Positions 53,515-62,356 of a stretch of 64,000 nt of DNA are shown here, piece by piece (within the stretch, counting starts at the first letter, position 1; each line of letters begins with the position of its first letter). This stretch comes from GCA-2737665 sp044344795 (GTDB taxonomy: Bacteria; Bacteroidota; Bacteroidia; Palsa-965). Both the position numbers and the translations under genes were made by a program. Location: positions 1 through 64,000 of the forward strand of contig JBIJCF010000013.1 of NCBI GenBank assembly GCA_044344795.1, in the 5' to 3' direction. Under the pieces are notes generated by a model. The model saw only the letters and a program-made list of their open reading frames with translations, did not search any database and had not been told where the DNA came from.

Positions 53515-54176
53515 AAAAGTATTTTGCACTCCTGTTTATTCTTGCGGCAACGACAGCAGTCGCTCAGAAGGTTAAAATTAAAGTTGAAGAGCAAAACGAA
53601 AATATTGGCGGTGGCAAACACAATGCTTTGGTTGTTGTGATTTACGATTCCAACAAAGACGACATTGAAAAAGAATGGAAGTCGTTGATGAAAGATTACG
53701 ACGCTAAAGTGAGTGGTAAGGATGAAATTTTTGCCGACAACGCTCTTATTAAGGCAATGAGTGAAAACACGGTTGACGTGTATGCACGTGTAGAAAAAGT
53801 TAATGACAATGAGTGTAAGTTGATTGTTGGGTTTTTGATGGGAGAAACCTGGCTAAGCAGCTCCGGAAATAAAGCCGCTTACAATGCCGCTGAAAAAATA
53901 GTCAAGGACTTTGCGAACAAAACAACTAAAGACGGAATGGCCGGTATTACCAAAGCAGAGAACAAGAAGTTGAAAGAATTGAAAGACGATAAATCTGATT
54001 TGGAGAAGAAGAATGATAATTTGAAAAAGGACATTGAAGATTACAAAGCGAAAATTGCAAAAGCCGAGGAGGATTTAAACAAGAACGAAGAGGATCAGAA
54101 AAAGAAACAACAGGAAATTGATGATCAGCAGAAGAAGGTAGATGCCGCGAAGGCAAGAGAAGGATCAGTGGAATAA
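53511..54176 (+). CDS. Exported protein with C-terminal coiled coil
   Basis: A 221-residue protein with a signal peptide (YFALLFILAATTAVAQ), a compact middle domain of about 110 residues (NIGGGKHNALVVVIYDSNKD, then DDIEKEWKSLMKDYDAKVSG), and a highly charged coiled-coil tail rich in Lys, Glu and Asp. No family is known to me. It overlaps the DUF502 gene and is followed by a strong terminator, so it ends the operon. Confidence 0.7.
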   Translation: MKKYFALLFILAATTAVAQKVKIKVEEQNENIGGGKHNALVVVIYDSNKDDIEKEWKSLMKDYDAKVSGKDEIFADNALIKAMSENTVDVYARVEKVNDNECKLIVGFLMGETWLSSSGNKAAYNAAEKIVKDFANKTTKDGMAGITKAENKKLKELKDDKSDLEKKNDNLKKDIEDYKAKIAKAEEDLNKNEEDQKKKQQEIDDQQKKVDAAKAREGSVE

Positions 54177-54184
54177 AACAAAAC

Positions 54185-54216
54185 AAAAAAAGGGACCCGT
54201 TACCGAGTCCCTTTTT
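54185..54216. terminator. Bidirectional terminator
   Basis: GGGAC (54192-54196) and GTCCC (54207-54211) form a stem flanked by a run of seven A on one side and six T on the other, so it works in both directions, for the operon ending at 54176 and for the convergent DUF4397 repeat gene. Confidence 0.85.
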
Positions 54217-54296
54217 TGTTGTCCGTACCTCCAACTCACACGGCTAATCCCCCGCGCCGTTGCCCCCTTCTCGTGGTACAGACTAAAACAAGTCGT

Positions 54297-56705
54297 TTAG
54301 CGTACAATCTGAATCTGCTGACGGTTTACTGCGCCGTCTGTTACGATTTCAATGATGTATCCGCCTTGCTGCAATGAAGTAGTGTTTAATGTGTGACGGA
54401 AGTTTCCTGTACCAATCGCACCTAAATCATCATTCATCACGATACGTCCGGTCATGTCCATTACGCGTACAACCACGTTTGCAATTGGAGTAGCTGCGTC
54501 GATGTTCACGTTCATTTCTGTTGCTGCAGGATTCGGGAACAGGGTGATTGCAGCATTAGCTGTGTTTTCTACAACTGATGTTACCACCGGCAACGGAATC
54601 ATGTTGCCACCTGCAGGTAATGCTACCCACAAACCAAATGCAGGACCGTTGCTGTTGTTCGCAGGATTCAAGAAACCTGATGCAACTACTGCCAATGAAG
54701 CGCCTTGTAAGCCTAAGGTTTGCAATGGTGCACCATAAGAAGCTACTACTGTGTTTCCTGTAGCGTCTGTAATGCTGATCGCGTAATCTGCAGTTGGTAA
54801 TGACAAATAAGATGCCGTGTAATCACGGTATGCGATGTCGTTCACTAATGTTGCTCCTGCAAATGCTTCTTCAACGTCTACTGTTGGAGCGTCAGTTGAA
54901 CCGTGCAATACAACTAAGTCCGTGTTCGCAGGATTTGCCCCTGTTTCTTGTGCCAACGCGAATATATCTAACGTGAATGGCTGTGCAGGAGAATAGCCTG
55001 TTGGAGATACAATTCCGTTTGCAGCGATGATGTACTTGGTGTTGTTCATCAAAGAGAGTCCTGAGAAGCGAATTACTTCTTGAGTGGTATCAGTGCTGTT
55101 AGGTCCGCAGATGGTGATATCGAACGGCGTTCCTGCTGGTGCATCAACGAAAGGTGTTGCAGTGCGGAATGCGAAGTTGTCGATCAACAAGGTGTTGTTC
55201 AACCATACATCTACTGTTGCAGCAGCTGCATCCGCGCAATTGTGAATGATTTGTGCGCGTGTAGTTGATACCGGCACTGAAGGCAACTGTACTAAGTTTC
55301 CGCCCGAAGGTAATGCTACCCATAAGCCGAATGCAGGACCGTTGCTGTTGTTCGCAGGATTCAAGAATCCTGAAGCTACTACCGTTAATGCAGCACCGCC
55401 TAAGTTCAATGTTTGTAATGGAGCAGCATATTCAGCTACTACGTCTGTACCCGCGCTGTTACGAATCTGCACGTTATAATCTGCAGTTGGTAAGCTCAGG
55501 TAGTTCGCAGTGTAAGCTCCGTATGCAATGTCGTTGATTAATGTTCCAACACCTACAGCTGTTACGTCTACAACAGGAGCGTCAGTTGAACCGTGCAATA
55601 CTACTACATCTGTGTTCGCAGGATTTGCACCTGTTTCTTGTGCTAGTGCGAATACATCTAAAGTGAACGGCTGTGCAGGAGAATAGCCTGTTGGAGATAC
55701 AATTCCGTTTGCAGTGATGATGTACTTCGTGTTGTTCATCAACGTAATTCCTGAGAAACGAATTACTTCTTGAGTAGTATCAGTGCTGTTAGGTCCGCAG
55801 ATAGTGATATCAAACGGCGTTCCTGCAGGAGCGTCTACGAAAGGCGTTGCAGTGCGGAATGCGAAGTTATCAATCAACAAGGTATTGTTCAACCATACGT
55901 CAACTGTTGCAGCGGCTGCATCAGCGCAGTTGTGAATGATTTGTGCACGCGTAGTTGATACCGGCACTGAGGGCAACTGTACTAAGTTTCCGCCCGCAGG
56001 TAATGCTACCCACAAGCCGAATGCAGGACCGTTGCTGTTGTTCGCAGGATTCAAGAATCCTGACGCTACTACTGTTAATGCTGCGCCGCCTAAGTTTAGT
56101 GTTTGTAATGGAGCTGAAAATTCAGCAACTACATCAGTACCTGCACTATTACGAATCTGTATATTGTAATTGGCAGTAGGTACGCTTAAATAATTTGCAG
56201 CGTAAGAACCGTATGCCAAATCATCCACCAAGGTTCCTACACCAACTGCAGTTACGTCAACTGTTGGCGCGTCGGTAGAACCGTGCAATACCAATACGTC
56301 TGTATTGTTTGCGTTCGTACCTGTTTCCTGACCCATTGGGTAAATATCAAGATCGAACGGTTGTACGGGAGAATAGCCGGTTGGAGATACGATCCCGTTA
56401 GCGGTAATCACATACGTTTCGTTGGCTGTCAGTGTTACACCGCTAAAGCGAACTACTTCTTGTGTGGTGTCTGTACTGTTGGGTCCACAAATGGTAAGAT
56501 CGAACGGCGTTCCCGCAGGAGCGTTAACAAATGGCGACGCGGTGCGGAATGCAAAATCATCCAGCAATAGTGTGTTGTTCAGCCAAACATCTACTGATGC
56601 CGCTGCTGCGTCTGCGCAGTTGTGAATAACTTGTACGCGAGCTGTTTGGGCGTGCGCTGCGGCTGCGAGGGCAACTGTGGCGACTAGTGTTGTAATTTTT
56701 TTCAT
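54297..56705 (-). CDS. T9SS-exported DUF4397 tandem-repeat protein
   Basis: An 802-residue secreted protein. Residues 1-20 are a signal peptide (ITTLVATVALAAAAHAQ). From residue 22 there are three 230-residue repeats, each with two DUF4397-type halves; typical text is QVIHNCADAAAASVDVWLNN and DVLVLHGSTDAPTVDVTAVG. The last 85 residues form a type IX secretion C-terminal sorting domain (AAITLFPNPAATEMNVNI, ending INRQQIQIVR-like), which sends the protein through the outer membrane and leads to its attachment. The repeats also occur as DNA repeats of 690 bp. The role is likely adhesive or structural; this is inferred. Confidence 0.88.
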   Translation of the reverse strand: MKKITTLVATVALAAAAHAQTARVQVIHNCADAAAASVDVWLNNTLLLDDFAFRTASPFVNAPAGTPFDLTICGPNSTDTTQEVVRFSGVTLTANETYVITANGIVSPTGYSPVQPFDLDIYPMGQETGTNANNTDVLVLHGSTDAPTVDVTAVGVGTLVDDLAYGSYAANYLSVPTANYNIQIRNSAGTDVVAEFSAPLQTLNLGGAALTVVASGFLNPANNSNGPAFGLWVALPAGGNLVQLPSVPVSTTRAQIIHNCADAAAATVDVWLNNTLLIDNFAFRTATPFVDAPAGTPFDITICGPNSTDTTQEVIRFSGITLMNNTKYIITANGIVSPTGYSPAQPFTLDVFALAQETGANPANTDVVVLHGSTDAPVVDVTAVGVGTLINDIAYGAYTANYLSLPTADYNVQIRNSAGTDVVAEYAAPLQTLNLGGAALTVVASGFLNPANNSNGPAFGLWVALPSGGNLVQLPSVPVSTTRAQIIHNCADAAAATVDVWLNNTLLIDNFAFRTATPFVDAPAGTPFDITICGPNSTDTTQEVIRFSGLSLMNNTKYIIAANGIVSPTGYSPAQPFTLDIFALAQETGANPANTDLVVLHGSTDAPTVDVEEAFAGATLVNDIAYRDYTASYLSLPTADYAISITDATGNTVVASYGAPLQTLGLQGASLAVVASGFLNPANNSNGPAFGLWVALPAGGNMIPLPVVTSVVENTANAAITLFPNPAATEMNVNIDAATPIANVVVRVMDMTGRIVMNDDLGAIGTGNFRHTLNTTSLQQGGYIIEIVTDGAVNRQQIQIVR
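54573..56639 (-). repeat. Three 690 bp coding repeats
   Basis: Near-identical blocks start about 56639, 55949 and 55259 (reading the gene from its start) and give the 230-residue protein repeats. The words coding for IIHNCADAAAA recur at 690 bp spacing, with few differences between blocks two and three and more in block one. This points to unequal crossing-over or gene conversion; short-read assembly could collapse or miscount them. Confidence 0.85.
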
Positions 56706-56873
56706 AATGCAGAGTTTTGTTTAATTCGAGTGTATAACAACGCCCGAGCACATATTGTTTAACGAAAAAGCCAAGAGATTAAACATTATTAACATTTTAG
56801 TATTCTCGTTACCAGGGGTTGACGTTGTAAGTGGCTGAAAAACAGTGTATAGTATTTGAAACACACTTTTTCT

Positions 56874-56881
56874 TACATTTG
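56874..56881 (+). promoter_or_regulatory. -7 promoter element of the sugar isomerase gene
   Basis: TACATTTG matches TAnnTTTG and lies 20 bases before the ATG at 56902. TTTG at 56855-56858 may be the -33 box, although the 15-base spacing is shorter than usual. A TAGGAAAAC stretch before the start could pair weakly with 16S rRNA. Confidence 0.5.
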
Positions 56882-56901
56882 CCGTCCCTAAATAGGAAAA
56901 C

Positions 56902-57891
56902 ATGGAGATGCGCGATTTGGTGGCTAATTTCACCATACAACTAAAGGAAGCACTTGAAATCGGAAGTAAGGTTCAGCTGAATCCGGCAGGAACAATTTCC
57001 AATGTGGTGATCTCCGGATTAGGCGGTTCGGGAATTGGTGGAAGTATTGTTGCCGAGTTGGCATTTGCAAGCAGCAAAGTTCCTGTACAAATCACGAAAG
57101 GTTATTTTCTTCCCGCATCGGTTAACTCCAAAACATTAGTTATTGTGAGTTCGTATTCGGGTAATACCGAAGAAACATTGGCGTGCATGGAACAAGCGAT
57201 GTCGGTTGGTGCACGTGTAATTGCTATCACATCAGGCGGCAAGGTTGCAGAAATTGCTGTGGCAAAAAAAATGGAACACTTTATTGTTCCGGGCGGAATG
57301 CCTCCGCGTTCATGTTTAGGCTATTCATTAACTCAGTTGGTGTATGTATTCCGTCATTTCGGTTTATTGCCTGCTGATGCAGTTGCGTCCATTGAACAAT
57401 CCGTTGCATTGTTAAATGAGGAATCTGCTTCAATTAAGGAGTTAGCAGCAACCACCGCAAAAATGTTGCACGGAAGAATCCCTGTAATTTACAGTACGTC
57501 CGATTATGAAGGCGTGTCCGTTCGTTTTCGTCAGCAGTTGAATGAGAATGCGAAAGTGTTGTGTTGGCATCATGTGATTCCTGAAATGAATCACAACGAA
57601 TTAGTGGGTTGGGCCGGTGGCAGCGAAGAGTACGCTGTTATATTGTTCCGCGATCCGCAGGAATTTGACCGAAATAATTTACGCATCGAAATCAATGCTG
57701 AGATTATTCGCAAGTACACACCACATTTTCTGGAAGTATATGCAAAGGGAAATTCAACCATAGAAAAAACGATGTACCTCATTCACTTCGGTGATTGGGT
57801 GTCGGTTGAACTCGCTGCATTGCGCGGTGTTGACGCGGTTGAAGTGAACGTGATCAATTTCCTCAAAGGCGAATTGGCGAAACACCAATAA
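56902..57891 (+). CDS. Bifunctional phosphoglucose/phosphomannose isomerase
   Basis: A 329-residue SIS-domain enzyme: GLGGSGIGGSIVAEL binds the sugar phosphate, VSSYSGNTEETLACM is the second phosphate site, and GGMPPRSCLGYSL and MNHNELVGWA are features of the archaeal-type PGI/PMI family. It interconverts fructose-6-phosphate with glucose- and mannose-6-phosphate, so it can feed glycan precursors. The TAA overlaps the lipB ATG by 1 base (57891), so the two genes form an operon. A second ATG in the same frame at 56908 could also serve as start. Confidence 0.9.
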   Translation: MEMRDLVANFTIQLKEALEIGSKVQLNPAGTISNVVISGLGGSGIGGSIVAELAFASSKVPVQITKGYFLPASVNSKTLVIVSSYSGNTEETLACMEQAMSVGARVIAITSGGKVAEIAVAKKMEHFIVPGGMPPRSCLGYSLTQLVYVFRHFGLLPADAVASIEQSVALLNEESASIKELAATTAKMLHGRIPVIYSTSDYEGVSVRFRQQLNENAKVLCWHHVIPEMNHNELVGWAGGSEEYAVILFRDPQEFDRNNLRIEINAEIIRKYTPHFLEVYAKGNSTIEKTMYLIHFGDWVSVELAALRGVDAVEVNVINFLKGELAKHQ

Positions 57892-58604
57892 TGAATAGAA
57901 CGGTCGCACTGCATCGTCTCGGCCTTGCTGATTATCAGGAATGCTGGGATCAACAAGAGTTGTGGTTCAAAGAAATCATCGACACCAAAATTCGTAACCG
58001 TGATCTTCCGGAGCAGGAACAAGTGCCCACGCACCATCATCTGATACTGTGCGAACATCCACACGTGTACACGCTCGGGAAAAGCGGGAAGGAAGATCAT
58101 TTGCTGGTGGATGAAAACGGCCTTCGCGATATTCATGCGAAGTATTACAAAATCAATCGTGGTGGCGATATCACGTATCACGGTCCCGGTCAATTGGTGG
58201 GTTATCCCATTTTGGATCTCGATTGCTTCTTCACGGATATTCATCGTTACCTGCGTACACTGGAGGAAGTCATTATTAAGACATTAGCGGAATACAACGT
58301 CGCTGGGGAACGTTATCCCGGTTACACAGGAGTTTGGCTTGATGCGAATGATCCGATTAAAGCACGGAAAATTTGTGCAATGGGTGTGCGCAGCAGTCGT
58401 TGGGTAACCATGCACGGTTGGGCATTTAATATCAATACCGATTTGAATTATTTCAAACACATTGTTCCATGCGGTATCGACGACAAAGCCGTGACTTCCT
58501 TACAGCAAGAGCTGGGACGAGAGATCAACATGAACGAGGTGCAGGAAAAAGTGATGCGTCATTTTCAAGCAGAGTTCGACTGCACACTTATTTCCCGGCA
58601 GTAA
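57891..58604 (+). CDS. lipB: Octanoyltransferase (lipoate synthesis)
   Basis: The 237-residue LipB transfers octanoyl from acyl carrier protein to the lipoyl domains of 2-oxoacid dehydrogenases. Motifs: CEHPHVYTLGKSGKEDHLL, NRGGDITYHGPGQLVGYPIL, and the catalytic Cys in FKHIVPCGIDDKAVTSL with Lys in the region KARKICAMGVR. LipA, which adds sulfur, is not in the window. The ATG is in the stop of the isomerase gene, a common sign of co-translation although the pathways differ. Confidence 0.95.
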   Translation: MNRTVALHRLGLADYQECWDQQELWFKEIIDTKIRNRDLPEQEQVPTHHHLILCEHPHVYTLGKSGKEDHLLVDENGLRDIHAKYYKINRGGDITYHGPGQLVGYPILDLDCFFTDIHRYLRTLEEVIIKTLAEYNVAGERYPGYTGVWLDANDPIKARKICAMGVRSSRWVTMHGWAFNINTDLNYFKHIVPCGIDDKAVTSLQQELGREINMNEVQEKVMRHFQAEFDCTLISRQ

Positions 58605-58638
58605 CGAACTTTTGTGCTGCAGCGGTCGTACAACTACT

Positions 58639-59823
58639 GTGAAATTGATTCGACAATTCTTCAAAGTATTCTTTTGGTCAATCGCTATTCTGCTGATTTC
58701 AGCTAATGCGTTCATTATTTTTTCCGGAAGAACATACTTGTACAAAGGATTAGCGAATACCTACTTGAAAGGTCGTTCGGGTCCTTCAGCAACGGAATAC
58801 ACTATTTTTCACAATCGTGTCATCGCAGCAGGAACACCGCAAATATGGCCGAAGACAAACAAGTACAATACAAGTGTTCCTGATCAAGCGTTGTGGCAGA
58901 AAATAGAATCTCTGGAAACCGGCTCCTTTGTGGTCAGTCATCACGACTCATTAGTGTTTGAAAAGTATGCGTTGGATTTCAATGATACTACTTCTACGAA
59001 TTCCTTTTCAATGGCGAAAACCGTTGTGAGTGTTTTAATTGGTTGCGCTTTGCAGGATGGAAGTATCGCATCCATTGATGAACCTGCTGCAAAGTATGTT
59101 TCGGAAATGAATACACCACAATTTAAAAACATTACGATTCGTCATTTGCTCAATATGAGTTCCGGAATTGCATTCGATGAAGATTATGTCAATCCACTAG
59201 CCTATCCGGCAGAAGCGTATTATGGAACAAATCTGCGGAAGCAAACTTTTGTATACACCGATACAACAGTTTCACCGGGCAAGTATTTTGAATACCTGAG
59301 CGGCAATACACAACTGCTCGGATTTGTATTGAAGGCCGCTACAAAAAAATCGGTTGCCGAATATGCTTCAGAAAAATTATGGAAGCCTTTGGGTTGTGAG
59401 CGTGATGCGTATTGGAGTTTAGACGATGAAGGCGGGGAAGAAAAAGCGTTTTGTTGTTTCAACAGTAATGCGCGTGACTTTGCGCGTATCGGCAAGTTGT
59501 ACCTCGATAGCGGAAGGTGGAATGGTGTGCAGATTGTCCCCGAGTGGTATGCGTTGGAATCGGTTAAGACGCAAGGGTTGAGAAACGATGATGGCACTCC
59601 GAACACCAATTATGGTTTAACCTGGTGGCTCATTCCAAAATATAAAGGCAAATATGTTTTTTACGCTCGCGGAATTTTAGGTCAGTACATTTTATGTGTT
59701 CCTGAAGATGATCTGATCGTAGTGCGTTTGGGTCAAAAACGTTTATCCAATGATAGCGACGATACTCCGCAAGATGTATATCACTATTTGGATGCGGCGT
59801 GGCAGATCATTCAATCAAAATGA
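58639..59823 (+). CDS. Serine hydrolase of the beta-lactamase class C family
   Basis: The 394-residue protein has an N-terminal membrane helix (VFFWSIAILLISANAFIIF, so anchored with a periplasmic domain) and a beta-lactamase-type domain with the SxxK motif FSMAKTVVSV, then YLSGNTQLLGFVL (Y-x-N site) and YARGILGQYI near the end where a HxG or KTG-like motif occurs. Such proteins include esterases, D-amino peptidases and transpeptidase relatives; the reaction is unknown. GTG 58639 is chosen because the longer frame from 58612 reads through an unlikely hydrophilic stretch. Confidence 0.82.
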   Translation: MKLIRQFFKVFFWSIAILLISANAFIIFSGRTYLYKGLANTYLKGRSGPSATEYTIFHNRVIAAGTPQIWPKTNKYNTSVPDQALWQKIESLETGSFVVSHHDSLVFEKYALDFNDTTSTNSFSMAKTVVSVLIGCALQDGSIASIDEPAAKYVSEMNTPQFKNITIRHLLNMSSGIAFDEDYVNPLAYPAEAYYGTNLRKQTFVYTDTTVSPGKYFEYLSGNTQLLGFVLKAATKKSVAEYASEKLWKPLGCERDAYWSLDDEGGEEKAFCCFNSNARDFARIGKLYLDSGRWNGVQIVPEWYALESVKTQGLRNDDGTPNTNYGLTWWLIPKYKGKYVFYARGILGQYILCVPEDDLIVVRLGQKRLSNDSDDTPQDVYHYLDAAWQIIQSK

Positions 59824-59833
59824 TACGAATGCG

Positions 59834-59841
59834 TAAATTTG
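59834..59841 (+). promoter_or_regulatory. -7 promoter element of the 59848 gene
   Basis: TAAATTTG, a perfect TAnnTTTG element, ends six bases before the ATG at 59848. The in-frame TTG at 59839 lies inside the element and is unlikely to be the start. Confidence 0.6.
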
Positions 59842-59847
59842 CGCATT

Positions 59848-60249
59848 ATGAGAAAAGATATTGAGCATCCGGAAGTGGATGATATCATAGTTGCTGTGGC
59901 ACTGGAGGAAAAGGAAGGCGTGAAAGAGTACAACGTGTATTTGCTCAACTTGTACGAGGAACCCTTGAAGAATGTGTTGATCAATTCGCGCGGTTATGGG
60001 GAGTTAAACGGTATGCCACGTAAGACTTCCGAATTGCGACATTACTTCGAAGAAATTTCTGCTTTGGATTACGTGAAAGTGGAACCCATTATGGAAAACA
60101 CGTTCGGTATGAACAATGAATACTGGATCAGTTTTTACATGGGCGATAAGTTATACGACAAACGTTACGTGTTTCTGCCTGAAACCATCATTGAAAAAAA
60201 CATGATGACAGTGCCCTTGTTGGGCGCACCGGGCGTTATGATAAGGTAA
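59848..60249 (+). CDS. Conserved hypothetical protein
   Basis: A 133-residue cytoplasmic protein with the segments YNVYLLNLYEEPLKNVLINS, SRGYGELNGMPRKTSELRHY and MENTFGMNNEYWISFYMGDK. Relatives of this length are widespread in Bacteroidota and have sometimes been labelled, without evidence, as a phenylalanyl-tRNA synthetase subunit; nothing here supports that. The middle looks like a beta sandwich. The start at 59848 is favoured by a promoter element six bases upstream. It is convergent with, and overlaps by 14 bp, the omega-amidase gene. Confidence 0.7.
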   Translation: MRKDIEHPEVDDIIVAVALEEKEGVKEYNVYLLNLYEEPLKNVLINSRGYGELNGMPRKTSELRHYFEEISALDYVKVEPIMENTFGMNNEYWISFYMGDKLYDKRYVFLPETIIEKNMMTVPLLGAPGVMIR

Positions 60250-61039
60250 AAGAATCCGCATCGCGACCCACAGGGAAATGCGTGCGGAAATCAACTAGTT
60301 CTTTCATGGACAAACGCGCGGTCAGTATTTCTTCTGTGGCAATAAGCGCAGACGTAATCGGTTCACCTTTGAAATCCAAAATGACGCTGTCGCCGGTATG
60401 ATACACCTGATGCGCGTCGTTGCCGATACGATTAACGCCAACCACGTACGCCTGATTTTCCATGGCTCTGGCTTGCAGCAATGTTTTCCACACATTCGAA
60501 CGACGTTCTGGCCAATTCGCGACATACAGCAACACATCGTAATCAGCAGCTGAACCGTCTGTATTCCATCGGTTGCGCGACCAAACAGGAAAGCGCAAAT
60601 CGTAACAAATCAATGGACGAATTTCCCAACCTTTCAAATCTACTGTTAACGGCTGTTGACCTGATGCGTAATGTAGATCTTCTCCCGCCATACGAAACAA
60701 GTGACGTTTGTCGTAAGTTTCGAAACTTCCATCGGGACGCACCCACAACAAGCGATTCATAAACTTGCCGTTCTCTTCCACAATAATACTTCCGGTAACA
60801 ACACTGTTATACAAAGCCGCTTGCAGCCGCATCCACTGCAACGTAGGTCCATCAGTTTTCTCTGCAAGTGGCGCTGGATTCATGCTGAAACCGGTAGTGA
60901 ACATTTCGGGAAGCACAATCAAATCAACGGATTCATCAAGTTTTCGCAACAAGAGCGTAAAGTGCTCTAAATTACGCCCTCTGTTTTCCCAGTGTAGCGA
61001 TGATTGAATGGCAGCAATACCAATGGTTTCAGCGATCAT
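60236..61039 (-). CDS. Nitrilase-family omega-amidase
   Basis: A 267-residue carbon-nitrogen hydrolase with the catalytic triad: Glu in IVLPEMFTTGFSMNP, Lys in YDKRHLFRMAGE, and Cys in LICYDLRFPVWSRNR. These regions match omega-amidases (YafV/Nit2), which hydrolyse 2-oxoglutaramate made when glutamine is used as amino donor. The neighbouring aminotransferase gene, 12 bp upstream on the same strand, is of the glutamine/methionine type, so the two enzymes probably work as a pair, pulling the transamination forward. Cytoplasmic. Confidence 0.88.
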   Translation of the reverse strand: MIAETIGIAAIQSSLHWENRGRNLEHFTLLLRKLDESVDLIVLPEMFTTGFSMNPAPLAEKTDGPTLQWMRLQAALYNSVVTGSIIVEENGKFMNRLLWVRPDGSFETYDKRHLFRMAGEDLHYASGQQPLTVDLKGWEIRPLICYDLRFPVWSRNRWNTDGSAADYDVLLYVANWPERRSNVWKTLLQARAMENQAYVVGVNRIGNDAHQVYHTGDSVILDFKGEPITSALIATEEILTARLSMKELVDFRTHFPVGRDADSFTLS

Positions 61040-61050
61040 AATAAGCGCGG

Positions 61051-62208
61051 TTATAATTTACAGATAATTTCCGCTGCCTTTTCCAACGTTTCATTCCGTT
61101 TTGCAAAACAGAAACGCAGCATGTTATCCTGTACGGGTTTGTGATAAAAAACAGAAATCGGGATTGCTGCCAAACCTGATTCTTTAATCAAGCGAACAGC
61201 ATAATCGGTGTCTTTTTCGTCAGAGATGTTTTTGTAATTCAACAACTGAAAATAAGTGCCCGGTGCAGGAGTAAACTCGAAACGCGAACCTTTGATGAGT
61301 TGAATGAAATGGTCTCTTTTCTCTTGATAAAAATTTCCTAACTCCAAGTAGTGTTCGCGTTGTTTAAGAAACTCTGCCAATGCATATTGAGCAGGAGTAT
61401 TAACGGAGAATACAAGGTATTGGTGAACCTTGCGAAATTCAGCCATAAGTTGTTTGGGTGCAAGACAATAACCCATTTTCCATCCGGTAGTATGGTATGT
61501 TTTGCCGAAGGAAGAAATGATGAATGAACGCTCTGCTAATCCCGGATAGCGGGCTACACTTTCGTGTGTGCGTCCGTCAAAAATAATGTGCTCGTACACT
61601 TCATCCGATAATATGATGATATCGGTTTTTTTCGTCAGCTTTTCAAGTTGCTTCAAATCATCAGCGCTCATCACCGCTCCGGTTGGATTATGCGGTGTGT
61701 TGATGATGATCATCCGTGTTCGGTGATTGATTACTTTCTTAACAGCGTTCCAATCGATGGCGTATTCAGGTGCTTTCAACGACACATAAATTGCTTTGCC
61801 GCCGTTGAGTTCGATAGCAGGCTCATAACAATCGTACGCAGGTTCCAGGATGATCACTTCATCGTCTTCGCGCACTACTGCAGCAATGGCTGTATAAATA
61901 GCTTGCGTTGCTCCCGCCGTTACGGTTACTTCCGTTTCCGGATCATAGTAGGTTTGATAAAGCTCCGCCGTCTTAATCGCAATCTGTTCCCGCAACGGCA
62001 TTATTCCGGGCATCGGCGCATATTGATTATGCCCTTTTTTCATGGCTTCGTTTACCAACTCGCGCAATGGTTTCGGGCATTCGAAATCGGGAAATCCCTG
62101 AGATAGGTTGATGGCTTGATGTTCTCCCGCCAATTTCGACATTACTGTAAATATCGTCGTGCCCACGCGGGGCAATTTTGAACCAAGAGTTCCTGTAAAT
62201 TCAGGCAT
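61051..62208 (-). CDS. Methionine/glutamine-type aminotransferase
   Basis: A 385-residue PLP-dependent class I/II aminotransferase. The PLP-binding Lys is in SSFGKTYHTTGWKMGY, with INTPHNPTGAV, the Asp-Tyr pair LSDEVYEHIIFD and the C-terminal Arg in MLRFCFAK. The N-terminal GTLGSKLPRVGTTIFTVM is typical of the YbdL-type enzymes that act on methionine and glutamine-related substrates; their keto acid product enters methionine salvage. The ATG at 62208 matches family starts (the frame is open to 62241). It lies 12 bp before the omega-amidase gene. Confidence 0.88.
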   Translation of the reverse strand: MPEFTGTLGSKLPRVGTTIFTVMSKLAGEHQAINLSQGFPDFECPKPLRELVNEAMKKGHNQYAPMPGIMPLREQIAIKTAELYQTYYDPETEVTVTAGATQAIYTAIAAVVREDDEVIILEPAYDCYEPAIELNGGKAIYVSLKAPEYAIDWNAVKKVINHRTRMIIINTPHNPTGAVMSADDLKQLEKLTKKTDIIILSDEVYEHIIFDGRTHESVARYPGLAERSFIISSFGKTYHTTGWKMGYCLAPKQLMAEFRKVHQYLVFSVNTPAQYALAEFLKQREHYLELGNFYQEKRDHFIQLIKGSRFEFTPAPGTYFQLLNYKNISDEKDTDYAVRLIKESGLAAIPISVFYHKPVQDNMLRFCFAKRNETLEKAAEIICKL

Positions 62209-62324
62209 ATTAGAGAGTTCTTGAGGTTGTTGAACGTGCATAAAATTAGCAATGTTTCCGTGCCTTTCCGTGTTTTAGTTAACCTAAGTTTAACGCTGAT
62301 AGCGCATTCCTGCTTCAAATAGGC

Positions 62325-62332
62325 TACCTTTG
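62325..62332 (+). promoter_or_regulatory. -7 promoter element of slyD
   Basis: TACCTTTG, a perfect match to TAnnTTTG, lies 24 bases before the slyD ATG at 62357, giving a short leader of about 20 bases. Confidence 0.6.
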
Positions 62333-62356
62333 TAACTCATTCTAATACAATTATAA

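Noticed and set aside
55246..56169. Repeated + strand frames opposite the DUF4397 gene
   Set aside because: They repeat at 690 bp because the coding repeats do; the - strand frame has the signal peptide, domain and sorting tail.
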